The notes below the pieces were generated by a model. The model was not told where the DNA came from, made no database searches, and saw only the letters and a list, made by a program, of their open reading frames with translations. A stretch of 64,000 nt of DNA from Ferruginibacter sp. (GTDB lineage: Bacteria; Bacteroidota; Bacteroidia; Chitinophagales; Chitinophagaceae), in the NCBI GenBank assembly GCA_013141435.1, contig JABFQZ010000012.1:62001-126000 (forward strand), in the 5' to 3' direction. Below, in pieces: positions 7,410-17,013 of this stretch. The first letter of the stretch is position 1, and each line of letters begins with the position of its first letter. The translations under genes were made by a program, and so were the position numbers.

Positions 7410-9605
7410 ATGAGCAATATTCGTTTCGAGGCTGTTAAAAATTTGGGAAATAAACCAAAAGAATCTAAAATAGATAATACAGCAAAAATTACAGGTATTT
7501 TCAACGAAAATGTATTTACACTTTCGGCTGCAAGGCAATATTTGAGCGACGATGCCTACAAAAGTTTATTGGCAAGCACTCGAGGCGGAAAAAAAATTGA
7601 CCGATCTATGGGCAATCAAATTGCCAATGGTTTAAGAGCTTGGGCCGAAAGCAAGGGTGTAACACATTACACACATTGGTTTCAGCCACTTACAGGTTTA
7701 TCTGCCGAAAAACACGACTCATTTTTTACCCTAAAAGGCGATGGTACACCTATCGAAGAATTTGAAGGAGCAGCGCTAATACAACAAGAGCCAGATGCAT
7801 CTTCTTTTCCAAATGGTGGCTTGCGTGCTACTTTCGAGGCTAGAGGTTATACCGCTTGGGATCCATCGTCTCCAGCATTTATTATGGAAATTGGCGAAGG
7901 AAAAACTTTGTGTATCCCTACCATTTTTGTTTCGTACACTGGCGAATCGTTAGATACGAAAACACCATTGCTAAAAGCATTGGTAGCGCTAGATAAAGCA
8001 GCTGTAGATGTTTGTCAGTATTTCGATAAAAATGTATCGAAAGTAACGGCTACTTTGGGTTGGGAGCAAGAGTATTTTGTAATAGATGCAGGCTTAGCAA
8101 ATGCACGACCAGACTTACTTCTAGCAGGTCGTACTGTTTTTGGCCATGCACCAGCAAAAGGACAACAATTAGACGATCATTATTTTGGAGCTATACCAGA
8201 GCGTATTTATGCTTTTATGCTAGATTTTGAAAAAGAATCATACAAACTTGGTATTCCTATTCGTACAAGGCACAATGAAGTAGCACCATGCCAGTTTGAG
8301 TGTGCACCTATATTTGAAGAAACAAACCTTGCTGTAGATCACAATACCCTATTAATGGATATTATGCTACGTGTAGCTAAGCGTCATAATTTAATTGTTT
8401 TATTGCACGAAAAACCTTTTGCAGGTATAAATGGAAGTGGCAAACACAACAATTGGAGCTTGAGTACCGATACTGGGGTAAATTTATTAGCACCAGGCAA
8501 AACACCAAAAACAAATTTAATGTTTCTTACATTTTTTGTAAATACCATTAAAGCAGTTCATGATTATGCTAGTCTTATTAGAGCATCTATAGCTACTGCA
8601 GGCAACGATCATAGACTTGGGGCAAACGAAGCTCCGCCTGCAATTATATCTATATTTATTGGTAAATTTTTAACCGATTTATTGGCTCAAGTAGAAAAAA
8701 GAGTAGGCGATAAATTTGATGAAGTAGATGAGGCAATTTTAAAATTAGATATACATAAATCTATACCAGAATTAATGTTGGACAATACCGACAGAAACCG
8801 TACTTCGCCATTTGCATTTACAGGCAATAAATTTGAATTTAGAGCAGTAGGCTCATCGGCAAACTGTGCAGTACCAATGACAACACTAAATACCGTAATG
8901 GCCGAAACCCTTAAAAACTTTAAGGCAGAAGTAGATGCTTTGATAGAAAAAGGCGATAAAAAAGAAGTAGCTATTTTACACATAATTCAAAAATATATTG
9001 TAGAAAGTAAAAAATCGTTGTTTGAAGGAGATGGCTACAGTGCAGAGTGGGCAGCCGAAGCTGAAAAAAGAGGACTAGAAAACGTAAAAACTACTCCACT
9101 TGCATTAGATGCGTATGTAACTGATAAAGCGAAAAAATTATTTGCAGCAAATAACATTTATACTCATCAAGAGTTAGAAGCAAGGCACGAAATAATGTTA
9201 GAAGAATATGTAAAAAAAGTACAAATTGAAGCCCGTGTAATGGGAGATTTGGCAAGTACTTATATTTTGCCTGCTGCTGTAAAATACCAAAATGTTTTGT
9301 TGCAAAATATTAATGGCTTAAAAGAAGCAGGTATAGCAAAAGATGGTTATGCTAATCAATTAGATATTGTAAAAATTATAAGCAGCCATATAAATATTAT
9401 TAGCAACAAAACCGAATCTATGATTTTGGCACGTAAAAAAGCAAATGATATAACCAATAGTAGAGAAAAAGCTATAGCATATTGCGAAGAAGTAAAAGGA
9501 AAACACTTTGACGAAATTAGATACCATGTAGATAAATTGGAACTTATGGTGGACGATGCTTTTTGGACACTTCCAAAATACAGAGAAATATTGTTTTTAA
9601 GGTAA
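7410..9605 (+). CDS. glnN: Glutamine synthetase type III
   Basis: A 731-residue GSIII, the large form of glutamine synthetase that joins ammonia to glutamate with ATP. It has the GSIII N-terminal segment (FNENVFTLSAARQYLSDDAY), the WFQPLTGLSAEKHDSF signature near residues 90-105, metal-site motifs such as GWEQEYFVID and EVAPCQFECAP, and the long helical C-terminal region unique to the class. Length matches the family (about 700-730). It is typical of Bacteroidota and likely a main route of ammonium assimilation. It is monocistronic, with a terminator directly after. Confidence 0.96.
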   Translation: MSNIRFEAVKNLGNKPKESKIDNTAKITGIFNENVFTLSAARQYLSDDAYKSLLASTRGGKKIDRSMGNQIANGLRAWAESKGVTHYTHWFQPLTGLSAEKHDSFFTLKGDGTPIEEFEGAALIQQEPDASSFPNGGLRATFEARGYTAWDPSSPAFIMEIGEGKTLCIPTIFVSYTGESLDTKTPLLKALVALDKAAVDVCQYFDKNVSKVTATLGWEQEYFVIDAGLANARPDLLLAGRTVFGHAPAKGQQLDDHYFGAIPERIYAFMLDFEKESYKLGIPIRTRHNEVAPCQFECAPIFEETNLAVDHNTLLMDIMLRVAKRHNLIVLLHEKPFAGINGSGKHNNWSLSTDTGVNLLAPGKTPKTNLMFLTFFVNTIKAVHDYASLIRASIATAGNDHRLGANEAPPAIISIFIGKFLTDLLAQVEKRVGDKFDEVDEAILKLDIHKSIPELMLDNTDRNRTSPFAFTGNKFEFRAVGSSANCAVPMTTLNTVMAETLKNFKAEVDALIEKGDKKEVAILHIIQKYIVESKKSLFEGDGYSAEWAAEAEKRGLENVKTTPLALDAYVTDKAKKLFAANNIYTHQELEARHEIMLEEYVKKVQIEARVMGDLASTYILPAAVKYQNVLLQNINGLKEAGIAKDGYANQLDIVKIISSHINIISNKTESMILARKKANDITNSREKAIAYCEEVKGKHFDEIRYHVDKLELMVDDAFWTLPKYREILFLR

Positions 9606-9618
9606 AATAAAATTGCTA

Positions 9619-9648
9619 AAAGCCTCGAAAATTTTCGGGGCTTTTTTT
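9619..9648 (+). terminator. Intrinsic terminator of glnN
   Basis: An inverted repeat (9619-9631 with 9632-9644, one G-T wobble, centred on AATT) contains AGCCTCG/CGGGGCT and runs into seven Ts, 13 bases after the glnN stop. Confidence 0.8.
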
Positions 9649-9966
9649 ATAAAAATGCAAAAACTATTCAATTCATTTATTATTTGCAGCACCAGCAGCA
9701 AATAACTATTGAACAGTAGTTTCCAGCTAATCAGCTACAATCTTTTTTGTGGCTCAAAGGCTGCCACAAAAAAGGATTTTCGCTACTATCTGGGCTAGGT
9801 TCAGCAGTAGTACAATGCTCAACATTGCCTACGTAGTAGATATATCTTTAAAAATCACACCTAATTTGCAATTTTGAACACCGAACCGAATAAAAACTAC
9901 AATTGTAATATTTAGTTATTTTCGTCCATTATTTATAAACTAAATTTGCTCTAATAAATATTAAAA
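9649..9966. other. Gene-free spacer holding a structured element
   Basis: About 318 bases without an ORF between the glnN terminator and the ubiD-family gene. Its main content is the minus-strand hairpin element at 9723-9794. The stretch 9800-9840 holds further GC-richer sequence (TTCAGCAGTAGTACAATGC) resembling the CAGCAGT motif of the 5307-5408 repeat. The last 120 bases are AT-rich and presumably carry the ubiD promoter; TTATTTTCG around 9915 is a near -7 match. Confidence 0.5.
9723..9794 (-). ncRNA. Structured intergenic RNA-like element, copy 1 (Flavo-1-like?)
   Basis: On the minus strand the order is GATAGTAGCGAAAATCC, TTTTTTGTGGC, a 9-base loop, GCCACAAAAAA, GATTGTAG, and an outer CCAG/CTGG pairing. 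The 11-bp apical stem (9743-9753 with 9763-9773) is perfect. A second copy at 62152-62214 keeps the flanks but has GCCCC/GGGGC in the stem, so pairing is conserved while sequence changes. It resembles the Flavo-1 RNA motif as I remember it; that name is tentative. It is antisense to both flanking genes. Confidence 0.55.
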
Positions 9967-11775
9967 ATGGCTTACACTTCCCTCGAAGAATGTTTACTAG
10001 ACCTTGAAAAAAACGGGCAGCTTATTCGAATAAAAGAAGAAGTAGATCCATACCTAGAAATGGCTGCCATACACTTGCGCATACATGAGGCTGGTGGAAA
10101 AGCCATTTTATTTGAAAAAGTAAAAGGTTCAAAATACCGAGCAGCTTCTAATATTTTTGGTACATTGCAGCGAAGCGAATTTATTTTTAGAAACACACTG
10201 AGCCATGTTCGCAATTTGATTGATCTAAAAAATAATCCCCTTGAGGCAATTAAAAAACCTTTTAAAAATATAGCAACATTGGCTGCAGTAATAAAGGCAT
10301 TTCCTTTAAAAAATGCTATACACAAACCTGTACTTTTTGAAGAAATAAAAATAGAAGACTTACCACAAATTATACATTGGCCAAATGATGGAGGAGCTTA
10401 TGTAACCTTGCCACAAGTATATACAGAAGATATTGATAAGCCAGGTATAATGAATGCTAATATTGGTATGTATCGCATACAATTATCGGGCAATGATTAT
10501 GTAATGAATGACGAAATTGGGTTGCATTATCAACTGCATAGAGGCATTGGAATACATCAAACTAAAGCCAATTCAAAAGGAGAGGCGCTAAAAGTAAGTG
10601 TGTTTATTGGTGGGCCACCAGCACATTCAGTAGCAGCTGTAATGCCATTACCCGAAGGTTTGAGTGAAGCAACTTTTGCTGGAGCATTAGCTGGCCGAAG
10701 GTTTCGATATATTTACATAGATGGTTTTTGTATAAGCACCGATGCCGATTTTGTTATAACTGGCACAGTACAACCTTTGCAAAATAAGCCTGAAGGACCT
10801 TTTGGTGATCATTTAGGGTACTATAGTTTGAAACATGATTTTCCGGTAATGAAAGTGCACAAAGTGTATGCACGCAAAAATGCCATTTGGCCTTTTACCG
10901 TTGTTGGTCGGCCACCACAAGAAGATACAAGTTTTGGACAACTTATACATGCTATAACTGGTAGTGCTTTGCAAAACGAAATACCTGGACTAGTAGAAGT
11001 AAATGCAGTAGATGCTGCAGGTGTGCATCCGCTCTTGCTTGCCATTGGTAGTGAGCGTTACACACCATACACTCCTGCCACACAACCTGCCGAATTACTT
11101 ACTATTGCCAATCATATTTTAGGCACTGGGCAATTGAGTTTAGCAAAATTTTTATTTATAACTGCCGATCCAGAACATAAGATAAACACACATCAGATAG
11201 AGGAATATTTAATTTACTTGCTCGAACGCATCAACCTACAAAGAGATATACATTTTTATACAAACACTACTATTGATACGTTAGATTATTCTGGCACAGC
11301 AATAAACAGTGGAAGCAAAGTGGTGTTTGCTGCTAATGGTAATGTAAAAAGAAAACTTGGTAAAAGTGTACCAGGTTTTTTAAATGAGTTTGGTGGTAAA
11401 TTAATATTACCCGGAGTTATTGCTATTCAGCAAAAACCTTTTGCCAACTACGATACAGCACAGGAGGAGTTGACAGTAGTAAATGAAAAATTAAAAAATT
11501 ATGCAGAGGAATTAAATGCATTTCCAATAATTATTTTATGTGATGATGCTAATTTTGTAGCAAAAAAATTAAATAATTTTTTGTGGGTAGCGTTTACCCG
11601 TACAAATCCATCGCATGATATTTATGGTGTAAATAGTTTTACAGAAAATAAACATTGGGGTTGCAGCTCAGTTATTTTTGATGCAAGAATAAAGCCGCAC
11701 CATGCACCACCATTAAAGCTGAATGAAGAAGTGGAGAAGAGAGTTGATGAAATTTTTGGAAAAATAGCACTTTAA
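9967..11775 (+). CDS. UbiD family decarboxylase
   Basis: A 602-residue prenylated-FMN-dependent decarboxylase of the UbiD family, cytoplasmic. Typical segments include the N-terminal LEKNGQLIRIKEEVDP, GGAYVTLPQVYTEDIDKPGIMNANIGMYR near residues 141-169, IGGPPAHSVAAVMPLPEG near 218-235, and PEGPFGDHLGYYS near 276-288. In this phylum the enzyme most likely decarboxylates a menaquinone precursor, but no other men/mqn gene is in the window, so the substrate is inferred. Length suits the Bacteroidota subgroup. The next gene follows 23 bases later on the same strand. Confidence 0.87.
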   Translation: MAYTSLEECLLDLEKNGQLIRIKEEVDPYLEMAAIHLRIHEAGGKAILFEKVKGSKYRAASNIFGTLQRSEFIFRNTLSHVRNLIDLKNNPLEAIKKPFKNIATLAAVIKAFPLKNAIHKPVLFEEIKIEDLPQIIHWPNDGGAYVTLPQVYTEDIDKPGIMNANIGMYRIQLSGNDYVMNDEIGLHYQLHRGIGIHQTKANSKGEALKVSVFIGGPPAHSVAAVMPLPEGLSEATFAGALAGRRFRYIYIDGFCISTDADFVITGTVQPLQNKPEGPFGDHLGYYSLKHDFPVMKVHKVYARKNAIWPFTVVGRPPQEDTSFGQLIHAITGSALQNEIPGLVEVNAVDAAGVHPLLLAIGSERYTPYTPATQPAELLTIANHILGTGQLSLAKFLFITADPEHKINTHQIEEYLIYLLERINLQRDIHFYTNTTIDTLDYSGTAINSGSKVVFAANGNVKRKLGKSVPGFLNEFGGKLILPGVIAIQQKPFANYDTAQEELTVVNEKLKNYAEELNAFPIIILCDDANFVAKKLNNFLWVAFTRTNPSHDIYGVNSFTENKHWGCSSVIFDARIKPHHAPPLKLNEEVEKRVDEIFGKIAL

Positions 11776-11798
11776 AATATACTTTTAAATTCAAATTA

Positions 11799-12686
11799 GT
11801 GAAATTCATTACCATTTTCTTTTTAATTTTTTGTCAATTTCCTTTTATTCAAAATTGTGATGCACAAATAAATCTTAGTCAATCTCTCGACAATAATACT
11901 TTGTTATGGGAAATAAGTGGAAATGAATTAAAAAAAACTAGTTATTTATTTGGTACATTTCATTTACTATGTAAAGAAGATATTGCATTTAGCGAAAACC
12001 TCAAAACTGCCTTAAGTAATGTAAGTGATGTATATTTAGAAATTAATTATAATGATATTAAACAACTAAGTAAAAATAGATCTTTATACAAAATGAAATC
12101 TACTACGCTCTATGATCTTTATTCAAAGGATGATTTGCAAAAAATTAGAGTCTTTTTTAAAGATTCATTAAATATGAGTTTATCGATTTTTAAAACGATT
12201 AAGCCTTTATTAATTGAGTCTATTATATTTCGTGGCTTATTACCCTGCAATAATATAACTAGTGTTGACAATGAAATAATAGTTTTAGCAAAAAGTATGA
12301 ATAAGGAAATAAAAGGATTTGAAAATATTGGTTTTCAATTTGCTATATATGATAGCATACCTTACAAATTACAAGCAAAGTCTTTACTTAATTGTATTGA
12401 AAACATCGAAATAAGTAAATTCTTTTTTAGAAGTGGACTAAATATTTACTTAAATCAAGAAATAGATAAATTAGAACAGTTATCTAATAATAAATCCAAT
12501 ATTTTGTCTTCATATGATGATTTAATATTAAAAAATCGCAATATTGATTGGGTTAAACAATTGAAAATAATTTTGAAAACTACTAATATTTTTATGGCTG
12601 TTGGTGCAGCACATTTATTTGGGAAAAATGGTTTGATAGAAATGTTGCGTTGTGAAGGGTATTCTTTAAGGGCTATAGAAAATTAA
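11799..12686 (+). CDS. TraB/GumN family protein
   Basis: A 295-residue exported protein of the TraB/GumN family (erythromycin-esterase/Tiki-like fold, proposed metalloprotease). Residues 1-22 form a signal peptide. The two family motifs are present: GTFH at 52-55 in YLFGTFHLL, and GAAH at 269-272 in MAVGAAHLFGKNG near the C-terminus. The start is GTG, 23 bases after the ubiD stop; no ATG lies closer in frame with the signal peptide. The function of bacterial members is poorly known. Confidence 0.82.
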   Translation: MKFITIFFLIFCQFPFIQNCDAQINLSQSLDNNTLLWEISGNELKKTSYLFGTFHLLCKEDIAFSENLKTALSNVSDVYLEINYNDIKQLSKNRSLYKMKSTTLYDLYSKDDLQKIRVFFKDSLNMSLSIFKTIKPLLIESIIFRGLLPCNNITSVDNEIIVLAKSMNKEIKGFENIGFQFAIYDSIPYKLQAKSLLNCIENIEISKFFFRSGLNIYLNQEIDKLEQLSNNKSNILSSYDDLILKNRNIDWVKQLKIILKTTNIFMAVGAAHLFGKNGLIEMLRCEGYSLRAIEN

Positions 12687-12693
12687 AAATAAA

Positions 12694-13119
12694 ATGAAAG
12701 TAATATTAAACCGAGTAAACGAAGATTACCATTTTCAAATAAAAAATGAACGTGGGCATATTGTAGATGTAGATAGCAGAGCCGAATTTGGAGGAAACGA
12801 TTTAGGCGCAAGCCCAATGGAATTGGTACTTATGGGCTTGGCTGGCTGTAGTTCCATAGATATGGTTTCTATTTTAAAAAAACAACGACAAGAAATAACT
12901 TCTTTTAAAGCAGAAGTAGAAGGTGTTCGTGTACAAATTGAAGACGCAAAGCCTTTTAAAGAAATAAATGTATTGTTTTTTTTGGAAGGCAAAATAGATA
13001 CAGAAAAAGCAAAACGAGCAGCTGAATTATCTTTTACTAAATATTGTTCTGTTTCAAAAACATTGGAACCTACAGCTACCGTACATTACAAAGTTATTTT
13101 AAATAATATAGAATTATGA
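12694..13119 (+). CDS. OsmC family protein
   Basis: A 141-residue OsmC/Ohr-superfamily protein. Both redox cysteines expected in the fold are present: Cys52 in LAGCSSIDMVSILKK and Cys118 in FTKYCSVSKTL. Members reduce organic hydroperoxides or related thiol-reactive compounds in the cytoplasm. The stop overlaps the metZ start by 4 bases (ATGA), so the two are translationally coupled. This ties it to sulfur amino-acid synthesis and suggests a role in sulfur or thiol redox (inference). Confidence 0.9.
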   Translation: MKVILNRVNEDYHFQIKNERGHIVDVDSRAEFGGNDLGASPMELVLMGLAGCSSIDMVSILKKQRQEITSFKAEVEGVRVQIEDAKPFKEINVLFFLEGKIDTEKAKRAAELSFTKYCSVSKTLEPTATVHYKVILNNIEL

Positions 13120-14288
13120 ACGAATTAGAATTTGGATTTGAGACAAATGCCATACGCAATCAAATGGAAAGATCGCAATATTTAGAACATTCGGTACCGT
13201 TATACCTAACATCTAGCTTTGTATTTGAAAATGCCGAAGATATGCGTGCATCATTTACAGAAGAAAAAGATAGAGAAATTTATAGCAGATATAGCAACCC
13301 AAATGTAACTGAATTTGTAAATAAAATTTGTGTAATGGAAGGTGCAGAAGCTGGCTTTGCTTTTGCAACGGGCATGGCGGCTGTGTATTCTACTTTTGCT
13401 ACTTTATTATCTGCCGGCGATCATATTATATCGGTAAGTAGTGTATTTGGTGCTACACATACTTTATTTACAAAATATTTTCCGAAGTGGAATATACAAA
13501 CAAGTTACTTTAAAATAAATGAACCAGAGTGTATAGAGAGTTTGATTAAACCAAATACAAAAATAATATATGCCGAAAGTCCAACAAACCCTGCTGTAGA
13601 TATTTTAGATTTGGAATACCTTGGTGCTATAGCAAAAAAACATAATTTGCTTTTAATTATTGATAACTGTTTTGCTACTCCATATTTACAAAATCCAATA
13701 AAGTTTGGGGCACATTTAGTAATACACTCTGCTACAAAATTAATAGATGGGCAGGGTAGAGTACTTGGTGGTATTACAGTTGGTAGTAAGGATTTTATTA
13801 GAGAAATTTATTTATTTTCTAGAATAACTGGACCAGCTTTATCGCCATTTAATGCTTGGGTATTATCAAAAAGTTTAGAAACTTTAGCTGTTCGGTTAGA
13901 TAAGCATTGCGAAAATGCTATGGCTGTAGCACTGGTTTTAGAGAAACACCCAAACGTAGAAAGTGTAAAATATCCTTTTCTAAAATCGCACCCACAATAC
14001 GATATTGCCAAAAAGCAAATGAAACTTGGTGGTAATATTATTGCTATACAAATAAAAGGTGGAATAGATGCAGGCAGAGCTTTTTTAGATAAAATTAAAT
14101 TATGTTCATTATCTGCAAACCTTGGCGATACACGTACAATTGTTACACATCCTGCATCTACAACACATAGCAAATTATCTATGGAAGAAAGATTAGAAGT
14201 AAGTATAACCGATTCCTTAATTCGTATTTCGGTTGGATTAGAAACTGTAGATGATATTATTGCAGATTTAATTCAAGCTTTGAATTAG
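13116..14288 (+). CDS. metZ: O-succinylhomoserine sulfhydrylase (PLP enzyme)
   Basis: A 390-residue Cys/Met-metabolism PLP enzyme. The PLP lysine is K208 in HSATKLIDGQGRVLGG, and the SRYSNPNVTEF segment (57-67) and AFATGMAAV (82-90) are typical. The SATKxxDGQGR form is characteristic of MetZ-type sulfhydrylases, which make homocysteine from acylated homoserine and sulfide. Its position directly before a sulfate reduction cluster fits that use of sulfide. A cystathionine gamma-synthase function cannot be excluded. Confidence 0.87.
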   Translation: MNELEFGFETNAIRNQMERSQYLEHSVPLYLTSSFVFENAEDMRASFTEEKDREIYSRYSNPNVTEFVNKICVMEGAEAGFAFATGMAAVYSTFATLLSAGDHIISVSSVFGATHTLFTKYFPKWNIQTSYFKINEPECIESLIKPNTKIIYAESPTNPAVDILDLEYLGAIAKKHNLLLIIDNCFATPYLQNPIKFGAHLVIHSATKLIDGQGRVLGGITVGSKDFIREIYLFSRITGPALSPFNAWVLSKSLETLAVRLDKHCENAMAVALVLEKHPNVESVKYPFLKSHPQYDIAKKQMKLGGNIIAIQIKGGIDAGRAFLDKIKLCSLSANLGDTRTIVTHPASTTHSKLSMEERLEVSITDSLIRISVGLETVDDIIADLIQALN

Positions 14289-14327
14289 TAGAATTTTAGG
14301 GTGAAATTAAATCTTCTTTCAATTCGG

Positions 14328-14355
14328 TTTGATTTGAGAATATTCCTTATTTTTG
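14328..14355 (+). promoter_or_regulatory. Candidate promoter of the sulfate assimilation genes
   Basis: TTTG (14328-14331) and TATTTTTG (14348-14355), 16 bases apart, fit the Bacteroidota -33/-7 pattern. They lie 53 bases before the TSUP gene and could start transcription of the TSUP-cysH-cysD-cysN set. Confidence 0.45.
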
Positions 14356-14408
14356 CAAAGTCTATAATATTAGTAGGATAAACAAAAAATATTTTCAAAA
14401 TCAAATAA

Positions 14409-15311
14409 ATGATTGGTAAATTAAAGGATCTAAATACATCATCGCAATTTGATTTTAATTTAAAAAAAGCGTTGTGGTATATTATACCTATAATGTTATT
14501 AGTAATTTTAGTGTCAATTTTAGGATACAATTATTATAGTTTATTTACATGGCAAAATGTAAAAAGTGGTATAAATTTTAATTTTGTAATTTTTTTCTTT
14601 ATCGGCATTTTTGCACAATTGGTAGATGGAACTTTGGGTATGGGATATGGAGCTACATCTACATCATGCTTATTAGCAATGGGTGTACCTCCAGCAATTA
14701 GTAGCACCGCTGTACATGTGTCAGAAATGTTCACTACAGGTGCTTCAGCTATTGCTCATCATAAATTTGGTAACATAAATAAAAAGCTAACAAAATCTTT
14801 AATAATACCTGGAGTATTGGGTTCTATTTTAGGAGCATATTTATTATCAGATGTAATAAATGGTGATGCTATAAAACCATTTATTGCTATGTATATGATT
14901 TGTTTGGCTACTATAATCATAATAAAAGCATTACGTAAAAATATAATAAAAAAGAAAGCAAAACGGTTGGGTATTTTAGCAACATTTGGTGGCTTTATGG
15001 ATGCTATTGGCGGCGGAGGTTGGGGACCAATTGTTACATCTACTTTGTTAGGCTCTGGCCGACATGCAAAATATACCATTGGTTCGGTAAATGCAGCAGA
15101 ATTTGCAGTATCGTTTGCTAGTGGTGCTACATTTTTATTATTTGGTGGTATAGTAGGTTGGCAAATAATTATTGCATTAATATTGGGCGGTATATTAGCT
15201 GCGCCAATAGCTGCTATTTTGGTAAATAAAATAAAAAGAAAACCGATGATGATTGCTGTAGGTATTTTAATTATTATTTTAAGCACTAAAACATTGTACA
15301 AATTTTTATAA
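14409..15311 (+). CDS. TauE/SafE (TSUP) family membrane exporter
   Basis: A 300-residue integral membrane protein of the sulfite exporter TauE/SafE family. It has seven or eight hydrophobic segments, starting near residue 22, and two family repeats seen as FAQLVDGTLGMGYGATST (about 72-89) and GGFMDAIGGGGWGPIVTSTLL (about 194-214). It sits 10 bases before cysH. In this setting it probably moves sulfite or another sulfur oxyanion, either importing sulfate or relieving sulfite build-up (inference); no other sulfate permease is in the window. Confidence 0.87.
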   Translation: MIGKLKDLNTSSQFDFNLKKALWYIIPIMLLVILVSILGYNYYSLFTWQNVKSGINFNFVIFFFIGIFAQLVDGTLGMGYGATSTSCLLAMGVPPAISSTAVHVSEMFTTGASAIAHHKFGNINKKLTKSLIIPGVLGSILGAYLLSDVINGDAIKPFIAMYMICLATIIIIKALRKNIIKKKAKRLGILATFGGFMDAIGGGGWGPIVTSTLLGSGRHAKYTIGSVNAAEFAVSFASGATFLLFGGIVGWQIIIALILGGILAAPIAAILVNKIKRKPMMIAVGILIIILSTKTLYKFL

Positions 15312-15321
15312 TTGAAAAGTA

Positions 15322-16023
15322 ATGAACATACCAGATTTAGAACCTTTAAAAACTATATCAAGTCAATTTTCTATAGATGAAACTTTGCAGTATTTGGTAA
15401 ATAACTATCAAAATAGTGTATGTTTCTCTACATCTTTTGGGCAAGAAGATCAAGTAATAACTAATATAATTGCAAGAAATAAATTAGCATTAAACATTTT
15501 TACAATAGATACTGGAAGAATGTTTCAAGAAACTTATGATGTGTATCAAAATACAATAGAAAAATATGGTATCAATATAGTTACATATTTTCCTGAGGCT
15601 ACAAATTTGGAAAAATTAGTTTCTGAAAAAGGCCCAAATAGTTTTTATAATTCTGTTGAAAATAGAAAAGAATGTTGCCTTATAAGAAAAGTATTACCAT
15701 TAACAAAAGCATTGCAAGGAATGAGTATTTGGATTACAGGGCTTAGAGCGGCTCAGTCCGAAAGCAGAAACGATTTACAACTATTTGAATACGATTTTAA
15801 GTATAAGGTTATTAAATACAATCCTTTACTACAATGGACTTTAGAAGAAGTAGAAACTTATCTTCAAAAAAACAATGTGCCGCAAAGTAGTTTGCATAAA
15901 AGAGGGTTTGTAAGCATAGGTTGTGCACCATGTACAAGAGCAATTGAAAAAGGAGAGGATATAAGGGCTGGAAGATGGTGGTGGGAAACAAGCCATAAAG
16001 AATGTGGATTGCATCAAAAATAA
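15322..16023 (+). CDS. cysH: Assimilatory APS reductase (CysH family, Fe-S type)
   Basis: A 233-residue phosphoadenylyl/adenylyl-sulfate reductase that reduces activated sulfate to sulfite. It carries the four cysteines for a [4Fe-4S] cluster (C118-C119 in RKECCLIRK and C201/C204 in GCAPCTR) plus the catalytic C-terminal ECGLH (C228). The cluster cysteines mark the APS-using type, which needs no APS kinase, and none is encoded here. CysD follows 6 bases later. The electron donor is presumably thioredoxin. Confidence 0.93.
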   Translation: MNIPDLEPLKTISSQFSIDETLQYLVNNYQNSVCFSTSFGQEDQVITNIIARNKLALNIFTIDTGRMFQETYDVYQNTIEKYGINIVTYFPEATNLEKLVSEKGPNSFYNSVENRKECCLIRKVLPLTKALQGMSIWITGLRAAQSESRNDLQLFEYDFKYKVIKYNPLLQWTLEEVETYLQKNNVPQSSLHKRGFVSIGCAPCTRAIEKGEDIRAGRWWWETSHKECGLHQK

Positions 16024-16029
16024 AAGTTT

Positions 16030-16929
16030 ATGAACAAAACATTTACACCTAATTTATTAGAAAGCGAATCTATTTATATTTTTAGAGAAGTGGTAGCACA
16101 ATTTAATAAACCAGTTTTATTATTTTCTGGCGGAAAAGATTCTATAACATTAGTAAGGTTAGCACAAAAAGCATTTTACCCTGCTAAAATCCCATTTCCA
16201 TTACTACATGTAGATACAGGGCACAATTTTCCTGAAACAATTGAGTTTAGAGATAAATTGGTAGCTGAGTTAGGTTTAGATTTGATAGTAAGAAATGTAC
16301 AAGACAGCATAAATACTGGTAAAGTAAAAGAAGAATTTGGAAGGTATTCGAGCAGAAATACTTTGCAAACAGTAACCTTATTAGATGCCATTGAAGAATT
16401 CAAATTTGACGCTTGTATAGGAGGAGCCCGAAGAGACGAAGAAAAGGCAAGAGCTAAAGAAAGAATATTTTCAGTGAGAGATGATTTTGGACAATGGGAT
16501 GAAAAAAATCAACGACCGGAGTTGTTTGATATTCTCAATGGAAAAATAGATCATGGGCAAAATGTGAGGGTATTTCCAATTTCTAATTGGACAGAGTTAG
16601 ATGTTTGGAAATATATTGAAGATGAAAATATTGAAATACCATCTATATATTTTTCGCACAAAAGAAATACATTTTTAAGAGATGGATTAATTTGGTCGCA
16701 ATCGGAATTTGTATATCAAGAAAATGATGAAGAAGCAATAGAAAGAATAGTAAGATTTAGAACCGTAGGCGATATGACTTGTACAGCTGCAGTTGAGTCT
16801 TTTGCTGCAACAATTAAAGAAGTAGTTAACGAAATACGAGTTTCTACTATTTCTGAAAGAGGTGCAAGAATTGACGATAAAAGATCGGAAGCAGCTATGG
16901 AAAAAAGAAAACAGCAAGGGTATTTTTGA
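16030..16929 (+). CDS. cysD: Sulfate adenylyltransferase subunit 2
   Basis: The 299-residue small subunit of ATP sulfurylase, which adenylates sulfate to APS. It shows the PP-loop SGGKDS (33-38), DTGHNFPETIEFRDKLV (66-82) and RRDEEKARAKERIFS (about 138-152), and ends in EKRKQQGYF as is usual. Length matches the family (about 300). It works with CysN, which couples GTP hydrolysis to APS formation, and is co-transcribed with cysH. Confidence 0.96.
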   Translation: MNKTFTPNLLESESIYIFREVVAQFNKPVLLFSGGKDSITLVRLAQKAFYPAKIPFPLLHVDTGHNFPETIEFRDKLVAELGLDLIVRNVQDSINTGKVKEEFGRYSSRNTLQTVTLLDAIEEFKFDACIGGARRDEEKARAKERIFSVRDDFGQWDEKNQRPELFDILNGKIDHGQNVRVFPISNWTELDVWKYIEDENIEIPSIYFSHKRNTFLRDGLIWSQSEFVYQENDEEAIERIVRFRTVGDMTCTAAVESFAATIKEVVNEIRVSTISERGARIDDKRSEAAMEKRKQQGYF

Positions 16930-17013
16930 TGAATAACTAAGTATTGATACTGAGATATGAAGTTGACAAACATTATTAGCAAACGAATACCAAATAACGA
17001 TTAATAGAAAAAA

